Below, piece by piece: positions 1 to 8,792 of a stretch of DNA of 61,986 nt. Numbering within the stretch: position 1 is the first letter of the stretch; each line of letters opens with the position of its first letter. A program made the position numbers and the translations under genes. The DNA lies in assembly GCA_913774925.1 (NCBI GenBank), contig CAJYKB010000038.1, forward strand, positions 1 through 61,986, given 5' to 3'. A model generated the notes under the pieces. That model made no database searches and had not been told where the DNA came from. It saw nothing but the letters and a program-made list of their open reading frames with translations. The stretch comes from an uncultured Sphingomonas sp. Its GTDB lineage: Bacteria > Pseudomonadota > Alphaproteobacteria > Sphingomonadales > Sphingomonadaceae.

Positions 1-547
1 TCATCGCGGTCGTCACATGCTTGTTCTGCTCCGCGGTCAGCCCGCCGCGCAGCTTGGGGAACAGCTCCTCCTCCTCCTCGCGCATGTGCTTCTCGATCAT
101 CGTGCGGAACTCGCGGACCTTGGGCAGCCACGCCGCATCGTCGCGCGGCAGCTCGGTCAGCTCGAACAGATATTGTTTCACATAGCCGTGATCGTGGTTG
201 AGGTGATCCGCCGCCTCCTTCAGGTCGTGATCGCGCATCATCGCGTAGATCACGTTCTCCTCCTGAAACGCATGCTTCCCCAGCGCATGCTTCAGCTGCA
301 TCAGCAGGAAGCCGCGCTTCGTCGCCTGTGCGTCGTCGGTCTTCTCCAGCGCGTCGAAGATCTTCAGCGTCGCGGCATGTTCCGCCGCCAGCGCCTCGTC
401 CCAATTGCCGGCGAAGACGGTCGGCGCCTGTACCGCCGCCTTGCGTAGCAGGTTCGCCATCAGCCCCGTCACCACGCCCGCCACCGCACCGATCGCGGCC
501 GGGGTCGCCACCTCGCCCAGCACGCCGTCCCTGGTCGTCGTCGCCAT
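1..547 (-). CDS. Hemerythrin HHE-domain protein (3' end cut by the window)
   Basis: Reading from the ATG at 547 gives MATTTRDGVLGEVATPAA, then a helical protein with the His/Glu pattern of hemerythrin HHE cation-binding domains: HAATLKIFDALEK, KHAFQEENVIYAMMRDH, LNHDHGYVKQYL and MIEKHMREEEELFPKL. These residues normally bind a di-iron centre that senses or stores O2 or NO. The C-terminus runs off the left edge, so total length is unknown. A GGGAGAG-like ribosome site lies just upstream of the ATG. The gene is divergent from the helicase at 664. An EcfG-like promoter (575-599) suggests stress control, which is inference. Confidence 0.88.
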   Translation of the reverse strand, partial: MATTTRDGVLGEVATPAAIGAVAGVVTGLMANLLRKAAVQAPTVFAGNWDEALAAEHAATLKIFDALEKTDDAQATKRGFLLMQLKHALGKHAFQEENVIYAMMRDHDLKEAADHLNHDHGYVKQYLFELTELPRDDAAWLPKVREFRTMIEKHMREEEEELFPKLRGGLTAEQNKHVTTAM

Positions 548-574
548 TGCATCTCTCCCGATTGACCCGCCTGC

Positions 575-599
575 AACGACCGCCCCAACCACCTGTTTC
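575..599 (-). promoter_or_regulatory. EcfG-like promoter candidate for the hemerythrin gene
   Basis: On the minus strand, GAAAC (599-595) is followed after exactly 16 bases by CGTT (578-575), about 27 bases before the ATG. Alphaproteobacterial general-stress promoters read GGAAC, N16-17, CGTT. One -35 base differs, so this is a weak match. Confidence 0.35.
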
Positions 600-663
600 C
601 GAGCCATAATCCAGATCAGCGGCGGCGGAACTCCGCGCCCACCCCACGCTTTCTCCGCGCCAC

Positions 664-3600
664 ATGACCAAGACGCCTCCCGTCGGCATCGCCGAAACCG
701 CCGCCGCGCTCGCCGAGGCTCTGGAGAAAGGGGACATCCTCTTCGCCACCACCGACGAGGCGCGGGGCGAGGCGATCGCCCGCGCGCTCGCCATCGCCGC
801 GCCGCGCGCCACCGTCGTCTTCTGCCCCGCCAGCGACGCGCTGCCGGGCGATGCCGCCCCCGCCTCGCCGATCAACGTCGGCCAGCGCGTGTCCGCGCTG
901 CGCCGCCTGCGCCAGTGCCACGCCGCGGCAAAGCGCGGCCCCCTCGCGTGCATCACCACCGGCGAGGCGCTGGCGCGCGCCTATCCGCCCCCCGCCGCCT
1001 TCGATGCCGAGCCGCCCTGTGTCGCGGTCGGCGAACCTGCCGATGGCGCCGCCTTGCTCGCCGAGCTTCAGGCGATCGGCTATATCGCCGACGAGCGCGT
1101 CGACGAACCCGGCGAGGTGGCGTGGCGCGGGCAGGTGCTCGACGTCTTCCCCGCCGATGCCGATCAGCCGCTCCGCGTCGAGATCGCCGACGGCACGGTG
1201 GCGTCGCTGCGCACCTACGACCCCGCCGACCAGCGCACCACCGCCGAGTGCGACCGCCGCGAACTCGGCCGCGTGAGCGAACCCGCGCCGGGGGATGACC
1301 GCGTCACGCTCGCCGACCACATGCCCGGCGCCCGCCTGGTCATCGAGGGCGGCGCGGAGGATCGCCGCCGCCGCTTCCTCGATCTCGCCGCCGACGCCGC
1401 GCGCCGCCGCCCGGCGCGCGCGATCCGCGAACTGATCGACGACACCGCCTGGCAGGCCGCGCTCGGCGACCGCGACACGCTCGCCCTCGCGCGCGTCGGC
1501 GATCCTCCGCCCCGCTTCGTCGAAGCCCGCGCCCCCTTGCGCGCCTTCACGAAGGAAGCGCGTGCCGCGATCGACGCGGGCGAGCGCGTCGCCCTGCTCG
1601 GCAGCGCACGCGACCTGCGCTTTCTCACCCCCCGCGTGGCCCGTGCGCTGAAAGCGGAGGTGACGCCCGTCGACGGCTGGCGCGCCGTGCGCCGCGCGAA
1701 GGCGGGCGCGATCGTCTCGCTCGCCATCGCCGCCGAGCGCGGCTTCCGCCGCCGCGGCGTGGTGGCCGTCGCCGCCGCCGACCTTCTCGGCAGCCGTGCC
1801 GACCGCGGCGACGCCGCCGCCGGCCCGACCGACACCGCCGTGTTCGACCTGGGCGAGTTCCGCGTCGGCGACGTCGTGGTGCACGAGGATCACGGCATCG
1901 GCGTGATCGACGGGCTGGAGCCTCTCCCCGATCAGGACGGCGGCGACGCGATCCGCCTGGGCTACGCGAAGGATGGCGTGCGGCTGGTGCCCGTCGCGGA
2001 GGCCGATCGCATCTGGCGCTACGGCGCGGAGGCGGATGCGGTGACGCTCGACCGGCTCGACGGCAGCAGCTGGCAGAAGCGCCGCGGCGCGATCGACGCC
2101 GCCATCGCGGAGAGCGCCCGCGCCCTCACCGAACTGGCGCGGGAGCGCGACGCGCGCACCGCCCCCGTATTGCAGCCCGACACCGCCGCCTACGAACGCT
2201 TCGCCGCCGCCTTCCCCTTCACCGAAACCGCCGATCAGGCACGCGCGATCGAGGCCGCCCGCACCGACCTCGCCTCCGGCCGCCCGATGGACCGCCTCGT
2301 CATCGGCGACGTCGGCTATGGCAAGACCGAGGTCGCGCTGCGCGCCGCCGCGGTCGCCGCGCTCGCCGGGCATCAGGTCGCGATCGCCGCCCCCACCACC
2401 GTCCTCGCGCGCCAGCATCTGGAGACGTTCGCCGCGCGCTTCGACGGCACCGGCGTCGTCGTCGCCGGGCTGTCCCGCCTGTCCTCGTCGGCGGAGAAGA
2501 AGCGCGTCAAGGCCGGGCTGAAGGACGGCAGCATCCACATCGTCGTCGGCACCGCCGCGGTCGCGGCGAAGGGCATCGCCTACAAAAATCTGGCGCTGGT
2601 CGTGATCGACGAGGAGCAACGCTTCGGCACCGCCGACAAGGACCGGCTGCGCGCGCTCTCGGCGGGGCACGTCCTGACGCTGTCGGCCACCCCGATCCCG
2701 CGTACGCTACAGACCGCACTGATCGGGCTGCAACAGCTGTCGATCATCGCCACCCCGCCCGCGCGCCGCCAGCCGATCCGCACCGCGGTGGGTGCGTTCG
2801 ACCCGGAGACGGTGCGCGCCGCGCTACTGCGGGAGAGGAGCCGCGGCGGGCAGAGCTTCGTCGTCGTGCCGCGGATCGAGGACATGGCCACGCTCGCCGA
2901 CACGCTGGCGAAGCTGGTGCCCGAGTTGGAGGTACTGCAGGCGCACGGCAAGATGCCCGCGGGCGACATCGACGAGGCGATGGTGCGCTTCGGCGGTGGC
3001 GGTGGCGACGTGCTGCTGGCGACCAACATCATCGAGGCGGGGCTGGACGTGCCGCGCGCCAACACGATGGTGATCTGGCGTGCCGACCGCTTCGGCCTGT
3101 CGCAGCTGCACCAGCTGCGCGGGCGCGTCGGGCGCGGCAATCGCCGCGGGCAGGTGCTGCTGCTGACCGCCCCCTCGCACGAGATTGCAGCCCGCACCCT
3201 GAAGCGGTTGCGCACGCTGGAGGCGTTCGACCGACTGGGCGCGGGCTTCGCGATCAGCGCGCGCGACCTGGACATGCGCGGTGCCGGCGACCTGCTGGGC
3301 GAGACGCAGGCCGGGCATATGAAGCTGATCGGGATCGATCTCTACCAGCAGCTGCTCGAGGCCGGCCTGCGCACCGCGCGTGGCGAGACGGTCGAGCGCT
3401 GGACCCCCGACCTGCGGCTGGGCGTCGCGGGTTGCCTGCCGGAGACGTGGATCCCCGAGGAGGAATTGCGCGTCACGCTCTACGCCCGGCTGGCACGCCT
3501 CGCCGACGCCGCCGCGCTGGATGCGTTCGAGGAGGAACTGGAGGACCGCTTCGGCACGATCCCGCCCGAGGCCGCGACGCTGCTGACGATCGCCCGAATC

Positions 3601-3801
3601 CGCGCCGAGGCACACGCTGCCGGCATCGCGCGCATAGACGCCGGCCCCGCCGCGATCGCGCTCACCCTGCGCGACGATGCCACGCTCGACGCGGCGGCGC
3701 TCGGGCTCGAACAGCGCGACGACCGCTGGCTCCTGCGCGAACGGATCGAGGACGCGGGGGAGCGCCTGGCCCGCGTGCAGTCGCTGCTGGAGGGGGAGTG
3801 A
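664..3801 (+). CDS. mfd: Mfd-family transcription-repair coupling helicase (divergent, shortened N-terminus)
   Basis: A 1045-residue superfamily 2 translocase of the Mfd family, which removes stalled RNA polymerase and recruits UvrA. A UvrB-homology-like N-terminus comes first. A CarD/RID RNA-polymerase-interaction module starts near residue 395 (FRVGDVVVHEDHGIG). Walker A is GDVGYGKTE near 548, Walker B is DEEQRFG near 649, followed by LSATPIPRTL, TNIIEAGLDVPRANT and QLRGRVGRG, and a C-terminal TRCF domain. E. coli Mfd is about 1148 residues, and here the part before the RID is about 75 residues shorter. The usual LPYD segment reads ALPGDAAPASP. It could be the only Mfd or a second, divergent paralogue; this window cannot decide. 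Confidence 0.82.
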   Translation: MTKTPPVGIAETAAALAEALEKGDILFATTDEARGEAIARALAIAAPRATVVFCPASDALPGDAAPASPINVGQRVSALRRLRQCHAAAKRGPLACITTGEALARAYPPPAAFDAEPPCVAVGEPADGAALLAELQAIGYIADERVDEPGEVAWRGQVLDVFPADADQPLRVEIADGTVASLRTYDPADQRTTAECDRRELGRVSEPAPGDDRVTLADHMPGARLVIEGGAEDRRRRFLDLAADAARRRPARAIRELIDDTAWQAALGDRDTLALARVGDPPPRFVEARAPLRAFTKEARAAIDAGERVALLGSARDLRFLTPRVARALKAEVTPVDGWRAVRRAKAGAIVSLAIAAERGFRRRGVVAVAAADLLGSRADRGDAAAGPTDTAVFDLGEFRVGDVVVHEDHGIGVIDGLEPLPDQDGGDAIRLGYAKDGVRLVPVAEADRIWRYGAEADAVTLDRLDGSSWQKRRGAIDAAIAESARALTELARERDARTAPVLQPDTAAYERFAAAFPFTETADQARAIEAARTDLASGRPMDRLVIGDVGYGKTEVALRAAAVAALAGHQVAIAAPTTVLARQHLETFAARFDGTGVVVAGLSRLSSSAEKKRVKAGLKDGSIHIVVGTAAVAAKGIAYKNLALVVIDEEQRFGTADKDRLRALSAGHVLTLSATPIPRTLQTALIGLQQLSIIATPPARRQPIRTAVGAFDPETVRAALLRERSRGGQSFVVVPRIEDMATLADTLAKLVPELEVLQAHGKMPAGDIDEAMVRFGGGGGDVLLATNIIEAGLDVPRANTMVIWRADRFGLSQLHQLRGRVGRGNRRGQVLLLTAPSHEIAARTLKRLRTLEAFDRLGAGFAISARDLDMRGAGDLLGETQAGHMKLIGIDLYQQLLEAGLRTARGETVERWTPDLRLGVAGCLPETWIPEEELRVTLYARLARLADAAALDAFEEELEDRFGTIPPEAATLLTIARIRAEAHAAGIARIDAGPAAIALTLRDDATLDAAALGLEQRDDRWLLRERIEDAGERLARVQSLLEGE

Positions 3802-3836
3802 CGACACGTTACGCAAGCCCCCCTCGAAACCTTCTG

Positions 3837-3923
3837 TTCCCCGGCGAAGGCCGGGGCCCAGATGGGTGACGTCTCAGCATCACGCGAGCCGGACGTTACT
3901 GGACCCCGGCCTTCGCCGGGGAA
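3837..3923. repeat. Palindromic intergenic repeat, family A, copy 1
   Basis: The left arm TTCCCCGGCGAAGGCCGGGG and the right arm CCCCGGCCTTCGCCGGGGAA are exact reverse complements around a variable centre of about 45 bases. It sits between the convergent ends of the helicase and the PaaX gene. Other copies start at 27815, 33789, 38363, 52579 and 56787. Confidence 0.9.
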
Positions 3924-3962
3924 CAGCAAGCAAATTGAAGAGGGCCCGCACCCCCTCTCGTA

Positions 3963-4757
3963 TCACCCCACCTTCTCCCACCACCCGAGCGCCATCGCGT
4001 TATACCGCTTCATCGCCGCCACCATCTCGCCCCGCAGCGCCACGTCCACCAGCTCACCCGGCAGCATCGGGTCCGAGTTGATCGCGCGCAGCACCGACTG
4101 TCCCAGCAGATATGTCTCCCGCGCCGCATCGATCGCGGGCGCTCCCTTCAGCCGCGCGGTGCTCGCCGCCATCTCCGCGCACCAGTAGCGATAGCCCGCC
4201 TCCAGCGCCGCCACCGGCCATAAGTCGCGGAACGCCGCGTCTTGCGCCGCCGCGGCCCTCGCCCCCGCCAGCACGATCGCGTCCGCATCCAGCCCCAGCC
4301 CGCGCGCCTCGTCGCCCACCGCCACCGTCAGATTGTCCGGCCGCACCCACATCCCCGGCGCCGCCTGCGCCAGCCCGGCGAGCCGCAGCGCGCGCTCGCG
4401 GACCGCCAGCCGCGACCGGTCGGTGCGCCCCAGGTGATGCGTCAGCACGACGATCCACGCGCCGTCCCATGCGCGCACGCGCTCCTCCACGCGCATCCAG
4501 CCGCGCGCGCGGGCGTGCAGCGCGCCCGCCGCCGGCCCCAGCGCGTAGACTCCGCGCCCGGGCTGCGCCGCCAGCGCCTCGCGCACCAGCCGCCCCAGCG
4601 CGACGCGCATCGCCGCCGCCTCGATCCCGAAGATCGCCGCCCGCCCGATCAGCGTCGCGGTGCGCAGGGGGGCCGGCGCGGCGGTGGAGAGGAACCACAG
4701 CGCCAGCGAGCGCGGCGTCACCGGCTGGCGCCAGTCATATAACATCTTTTGACTCAT
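3963..4757 (-). CDS. PaaX-family transcriptional repressor
   Basis: 264 residues starting MSQKMLYDWRQPVTP. The N-terminal winged helix (PRSLALWFLSTAAPAPL, ATLIGRAAIFGIEAAAMRVALGRLV) is followed by the central and C-terminal regions of PaaX-like proteins (WDGAWIVVLTHHLGRTDR, RYWCAEMA). PaaX represses phenylacetyl-CoA degradation genes in E. coli, but no paa gene lies nearby. The ATG at 4757 is chosen because the open frame upstream runs backwards through the desaturase. The two starts are only 45 bases apart and divergent, so the neighbour at 4803 is the most likely target; that is inference. Confidence 0.8.
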   Translation of the reverse strand: MSQKMLYDWRQPVTPRSLALWFLSTAAPAPLRTATLIGRAAIFGIEAAAMRVALGRLVREALAAQPGRGVYALGPAAGALHARARGWMRVEERVRAWDGAWIVVLTHHLGRTDRSRLAVRERALRLAGLAQAAPGMWVRPDNLTVAVGDEARGLGLDADAIVLAGARAAAAQDAAFRDLWPVAALEAGYRYWCAEMAASTARLKGAPAIDAARETYLLGQSVLRAINSDPMLPGELVDVALRGEMVAAMKRYNAMALGWWEKVG

Positions 4758-4802
4758 GCTGGCGTTTCGAGTTACTATCGCGGTCGAGAGAGGATGCCCG
4801 CG

Positions 4803-5687
4803 ATGACCGTAACGGATTATCTGTCGAAGGACGAACTCGCCGCGCTGATGCGTCGTTCGGACACCCGCGCGTGGTGGACCGTCGCCGTCAACTGGGCGAT
4901 CATCGCGGGCGCTTTCGCGATCGCGATCGCCTGGCCCAATGTCGTGACGATCCCGCTCACGGTGCTGCTGATCGCGGCGCGTCAGCTGGGGCTGGGCATC
5001 CTGGTCCACGATTGCGCGCACCATGCGCTGTTCCGCGAGCGCCGCACCAACGAGCGCGTCGGGCAGTGGCTCGCCGGCACCCCGATCGACGTGTCGCTGG
5101 CGACGTATCGCACCTATCACCTGGCGCATCATCGCCATGCGGGCACGCCCGACGACCCCGACCTCGGCTTCGTGCGCAGCTATCCGATCACGCGCGCCGC
5201 GCTGCGCCGCAAGCTGTGGCGCGACGTTTCGGGCCAGACGGGATTCCGCGACCTGAAGCGCTCGCTCGGGCGTTTCCAGCTCAAGCGGCAGTGGCCGTGG
5301 CTCGCCTTCCACGTCGGACTGTTCGCGGTGCTGACGGTCGCGGGCGGCTGGTGGGCCTATGCGCTGTGGTGGGTGGCGCAATTGTTCGTCTATCCGGCGA
5401 TCGTCCGGCTGCGCCAGATCGGCGAGCACGGCGTGGTGCCCGACCGCGGCGACCCCGATCCGCGCCGCAACACCGCGACGACTCTGGTGCGCTGGTGGGA
5501 ACGGCTGTTCGTCGCCCCCAACCACGTCAATTATCATGTCGAGCATCACATGACCGCGGGCATACCCCCGTACCGGCTGGCGCGGATGCACCGCCTGCTG
5601 CGTGCGCGCGGCTTCTACGACGGCCACGACTCGCTGTCCTTCGGCTATATCGACGTCATGCGCCGCGCGACGCGGCAACCGGTCTGA
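4803..5687 (+). CDS. Membrane fatty acid desaturase family protein
   Basis: 294 residues from the ATG at 4803. The stretch GAGAGAGG at 4786-4793 gives good ribosome spacing to this start; another ATG at 4794 abuts that site and is less likely. Three histidine boxes of membrane di-iron desaturases are present: HDCAHH, HLAHHRH and HVEHH. Hydrophobic helices surround them (WAIIAGAFAIAIAW, LAFHVGLFAVLTVAGGWW, WVAQLFVYPAIV). The family introduces double bonds or hydroxyls into acyl chains or related lipids using O2. The exact substrate is unknown. It is divergent from the PaaX regulator and followed 22 bases later by a small membrane protein. Confidence 0.88.
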   Translation: MTVTDYLSKDELAALMRRSDTRAWWTVAVNWAIIAGAFAIAIAWPNVVTIPLTVLLIAARQLGLGILVHDCAHHALFRERRTNERVGQWLAGTPIDVSLATYRTYHLAHHRHAGTPDDPDLGFVRSYPITRAALRRKLWRDVSGQTGFRDLKRSLGRFQLKRQWPWLAFHVGLFAVLTVAGGWWAYALWWVAQLFVYPAIVRLRQIGEHGVVPDRGDPDPRRNTATTLVRWWERLFVAPNHVNYHVEHHMTAGIPPYRLARMHRLLRARGFYDGHDSLSFGYIDVMRRATRQPV

Positions 5688-5709
5688 ACGGACGGGCGTT
5701 GAGGCGGGC

Positions 5710-5859
5710 ATGACGGCCCCCCACGAAAGCCCTGAACCCACCGCGAAGGAAGCCTTCGGCGAGAATTCCGGGCCCCCGATCTACGCCGGGATCATCTATC
5801 TGGCGTTCCTGCTGGTGGCGACGATGGGGATACTCCTGCGCGCCGGTGAGGTTTTCTAG
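5710..5859 (+). CDS. Small single-pass membrane protein, unknown function
   Basis: A 49-residue protein beginning MTAPHESPEPTAKEAFGEN. A hydrophilic N-terminus is followed by one membrane helix (IYAGIIYLAFLLVATMGILL). A GAGG at 5701-5704 is a fair ribosome site. It follows the desaturase by 22 bases on the same strand, so co-expression is likely. I do not recognise a family. It might assist or anchor the desaturase, but nothing in the sequence proves that. Confidence 0.6.
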   Translation: MTAPHESPEPTAKEAFGENSGPPIYAGIIYLAFLLVATMGILLRAGEVF

Positions 5860-5962
5860 GCCACCGCCGCGTATTAACACCGGATCGACACCGACTTCCG
5901 TCGTAAAATCCTCGACTTGCCTGCCGCGGTTAACGGTCGGGTATGATTGTGCGCTTACCACG

Positions 5963-5990
5963 CCCCCAACGAACATCGAACGGTTGGGGG
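5963..5990 (+). promoter_or_regulatory. Hairpin covering the ribosome site of the first TonB receptor
   Basis: CCCCCAAC (5963-5970) and GTTGGGGG (5983-5990) are perfect complements with a 12-base loop. The 3' arm is the only purine-rich stretch before the ATG at 5997, so in mRNA the hairpin would sequester it. Confidence 0.5.
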
Positions 5991-5996
5991 CTTTCA

Positions 5997-8729
5997 ATGC
6001 GACTTTGGGGTATTCTACTGGCGTCGACGGCAGCACTGACGGTCGCCGGAACGGCGTCCGCGCAAGGGCTGCGCAGCGTCGCGCCGACCTCACAGGACAA
6101 GGCGGCAGAGGCGAAGCCGCAGGCCGAATCGGCCAATACCGCCGACATCGTCGTCACCGCCACGCGCCGCTCGCAGCGGCTGTCGAGCGTGCCGATCGCG
6201 GTCAGCGCCTATGGTGCGGCGGCGCTGCAGAATTCCGGCGCGACCGACATCCGCCAGATGACGCAGCTGGCGCCGTCGCTGCTGGTCGCCTCGACCGGTT
6301 CGGAGGCCAACGCCACCGCGCGCGTACGCGGCATCGGCACCGTCGGCGACAATCCCGGCCTCGAAAGCTCGGTCGCGGTCTTCATCGACGGCGTCTATCG
6401 CAGCCGCACCGGCTCCGGCCTCAACGACCTGGGCGAAGTGGAGCGGATCGAGGTGCTGCGCGGGCCGCAGGGCACGCTGTCGGGGCGCAATTCCTCCGCC
6501 GGCGCGATCGGCATCTACACCAAATATCCCGAATTCAAGTTCGGCGGATATGGCGAGGTCAGCTACGGCAATTACGACGCCGTGCGCGTCGCCGGCGCGG
6601 TGACCGGTCCGGTGGTGGGCGACACGCTCGCCTTCCGCGTCGACGGCGTCTACGGCAAGCGCGACGGCTTCTACCGTGACGTCGTCAACGACACCGACTA
6701 CAACAACCGCGACCGCGTCTTCGTGCGTGGCCAGTTGTTCTGGAAGCCGACCACCGATTTCTCGGTCCGCCTGATCGGCGACTATACCCACCGCGACGAG
6801 AAATGCTGCGGTGCGGTCTATATCGACACGCGCGAGAAGACCGACCCGACCCCCGGCGTCCCCGGCGACTTCGCGGTCGCGTCGCAGAACCGCATCGTCA
6901 GCGTCCTGAAGAGCCTGGGCGGCGTTCTGCCCAGCGACGGCAACCCCTATAACCGCCTGATCGCGCAGACGCCCGGCCGCGCCTATTCCAACGTGACCGA
7001 GGATTACGGCGTGTCGGCGCGCATCGGCTGGAACTTCGACAACATCCAGCTGATCTCCATCTCGGCGTACCGCGAATACAACGCCGGCGGCGCCGCCGAC
7101 GTCGATTACGGCAACGTCGACCTGATCTACCGCGCCGACGACGGGCTGTCGTATCGTCAGTTCAAGACCTTCACGCAGGAAACGCGCCTCAGCGGCTCGC
7201 TCTTCGGCAATCGCCTCGACTGGCTGGTCGGCGGCTATTACGCGCACGAAGACCTGGAAGTGTCGGACAATCTGAAGTTCGGCGCGCAATACGGCGCCTT
7301 CGCCGCATGCCGTATCGTCGCGACGGTCAACCCGGCGGCCGCGCTCCAGAATCCGGCGAACCCGGGCTGCCTCAGCGCCGCGGGGCGCGCGGTGCTGACC
7401 CCGGCGCTGGGCCAGACGCTCATCAACGGCATCGACCGCCTCAGCACGATCAACAACGTCGGCGCGGTGCGCGACCTGTACGACCAGACCAGCAGCAACT
7501 ACGCCTTCTTCACGCACAACATCTTCCGGCTGACCGACACGCTGAGCGTGACCGGCGGCCTGCGCTACACCAGCGAGCACAAGAAGCTGCGCGCCAGCTT
7601 CGACAACAACAACACCGCCTGCCCGGTGCAGCAGGCCGAGCTGCGCTCGCTGCTGACGACGCCGCTGGCCGCACTGGCGGGCGGGGTCATCACGCTCAGC
7701 TGCACCGGCAATTCCACCTCCGCGATCACCGGGCTGCCGGTGTCGGACAAGATCGACGAAGGTCAGCTGACGGGGACCGCGGTCGTCTCGTGGAAGCCGG
7801 TGCCGAGCACCCTGCTCTACGGCTCCTACGCGCGCGGCTACAAGGCGGGCGGCTACAACCTCGACCGCTCCGACCTGACCACCAACGCGTTCTTCACGCC
7901 GACTGCGTCGCAGGCGGTCAACCTGCGGTTCGATCCGGAAACCGTGAACGCCTACGAGTTGGGCGTGAAGTTCACCTCGCCGAAGTTCACCGCGAACGTC
8001 GCGGCGTTCCGCTCGGAGTTCAAGAACTTCCAGCTGAACACCTTCAACGGGACGAATTACATCGTCCAGAACATCGGCTCGTGCAGCACGGACCTGGCCG
8101 GGGCCGACCGCGACAACGACGCGAACACCGGCCGGTGCACCGGTTCGGTGAAGGCCGGCGTGGTGACGCAGGGCGTCGAGGTCGAGGCCGGGATGTACCC
8201 CGCGCCCGACGTGACGTTCAACCTGGGCTACACCTATGCCGAGACGAACTACCGCAACAATCTGGTCGGCAGCAACGCGGGCGAGGCGCTGAACAACGCG
8301 CTGTTCCTGCTGCCCGGCAGCATGATGTCGAACGCGCCGCGTCACGTCGTCACCACCTCGGCGACTTGGTCGCCGGAGATCGCGGGCACCGGCCTGACCG
8401 CGCTGTTCTACGTCGACGGCCGCATGACCAGCGACTACAACACCGGCTCCGACCTGTTCGTCGAGAAGATGCAGGACGGCTTCTTCCTGATGAACGCGCG
8501 CATCGGCCTGCGCGGGGACGGGCAGCGCTGGGCGGTGGAGTTCTGGGGGCAGAACATCCTGAACACCAACTATCAGCAGGTGGCGTTCAACATGCCGTTC
8601 CAGGGCGCGTCCAGCCAGTCGCAGGTGCAGCGCTTCGGCTCGCCCACCTTCGCGACCGCGAACACGCTGTTCGGCTCCTTCCTGGCGGAGCCGCGTACGT
8701 ACGGCGTGACGCTGCGCTCGCGCTTCTGA
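5997..8729 (+). CDS. TonB-dependent outer-membrane receptor 1
   Basis: 910 residues. The signal peptide begins MRLWGILLASTAALTVAGTASAQ. A TonB-box/plug start (DIVVTATRRSQRLSSVPIAVS) lies near residue 50. The plug continues with VRGIGTVGDNPGLESSVAVF and ends in VLRGPQGTLSGRNSSAGAI. The 22-strand barrel finishes with terminal phenylalanine (RTYGVTLRSRF). It should import a large or scarce ligand across the outer membrane with TonB-ExbBD energy; the ligand is unknown. Adjacent cysteines at 270-271 (RDEKCCG) match a pair in the second receptor at 29644. The ATG at 5997 is chosen because it begins the signal peptide. A chemoreceptor gene follows 63 bases downstream. Confidence 0.93.
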   Translation: MRLWGILLASTAALTVAGTASAQGLRSVAPTSQDKAAEAKPQAESANTADIVVTATRRSQRLSSVPIAVSAYGAAALQNSGATDIRQMTQLAPSLLVASTGSEANATARVRGIGTVGDNPGLESSVAVFIDGVYRSRTGSGLNDLGEVERIEVLRGPQGTLSGRNSSAGAIGIYTKYPEFKFGGYGEVSYGNYDAVRVAGAVTGPVVGDTLAFRVDGVYGKRDGFYRDVVNDTDYNNRDRVFVRGQLFWKPTTDFSVRLIGDYTHRDEKCCGAVYIDTREKTDPTPGVPGDFAVASQNRIVSVLKSLGGVLPSDGNPYNRLIAQTPGRAYSNVTEDYGVSARIGWNFDNIQLISISAYREYNAGGAADVDYGNVDLIYRADDGLSYRQFKTFTQETRLSGSLFGNRLDWLVGGYYAHEDLEVSDNLKFGAQYGAFAACRIVATVNPAAALQNPANPGCLSAAGRAVLTPALGQTLINGIDRLSTINNVGAVRDLYDQTSSNYAFFTHNIFRLTDTLSVTGGLRYTSEHKKLRASFDNNNTACPVQQAELRSLLTTPLAALAGGVITLSCTGNSTSAITGLPVSDKIDEGQLTGTAVVSWKPVPSTLLYGSYARGYKAGGYNLDRSDLTTNAFFTPTASQAVNLRFDPETVNAYELGVKFTSPKFTANVAAFRSEFKNFQLNTFNGTNYIVQNIGSCSTDLAGADRDNDANTGRCTGSVKAGVVTQGVEVEAGMYPAPDVTFNLGYTYAETNYRNNLVGSNAGEALNNALFLLPGSMMSNAPRHVVTTSATWSPEIAGTGLTALFYVDGRMTSDYNTGSDLFVEKMQDGFFLMNARIGLRGDGQRWAVEFWGQNILNTNYQQVAFNMPFQGASSQSQVQRFGSPTFATANTLFGSFLAEPRTYGVTLRSRF

Positions 8730-8740
8730 TCGCCCTGACG

Positions 8741-8765
8741 GGGGAGGGCTGACGCCGCCCTCCCC
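8741..8765 (+). terminator. GC hairpin between receptor and chemoreceptor
   Basis: GGGGAGGGC (8741-8749) pairs perfectly with GCCCTCCCC (8757-8765) over a 7-base loop, 11 bases after the receptor stop. No T-tract follows. It may be a weak terminator or an mRNA 3' stabiliser that lowers expression of the downstream gene. Confidence 0.5.
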
Positions 8766-8792
8766 AACCATCCTGACGGATCTGCGAGAACC

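Noticed and set aside
3808..3820. Another TTACGCAAGC match to the TetR operator, downstream of the Mfd gene
   Set aside because: Only one half matches. There is no CGTAA arm and it lies at a gene end rather than in a promoter region.
4758..5741. N-terminal extension of the PaaX frame back through the desaturase
   Set aside because: The extension is antisense to the histidine-box desaturase. The family's own N-terminus begins at the ATG at 4757.
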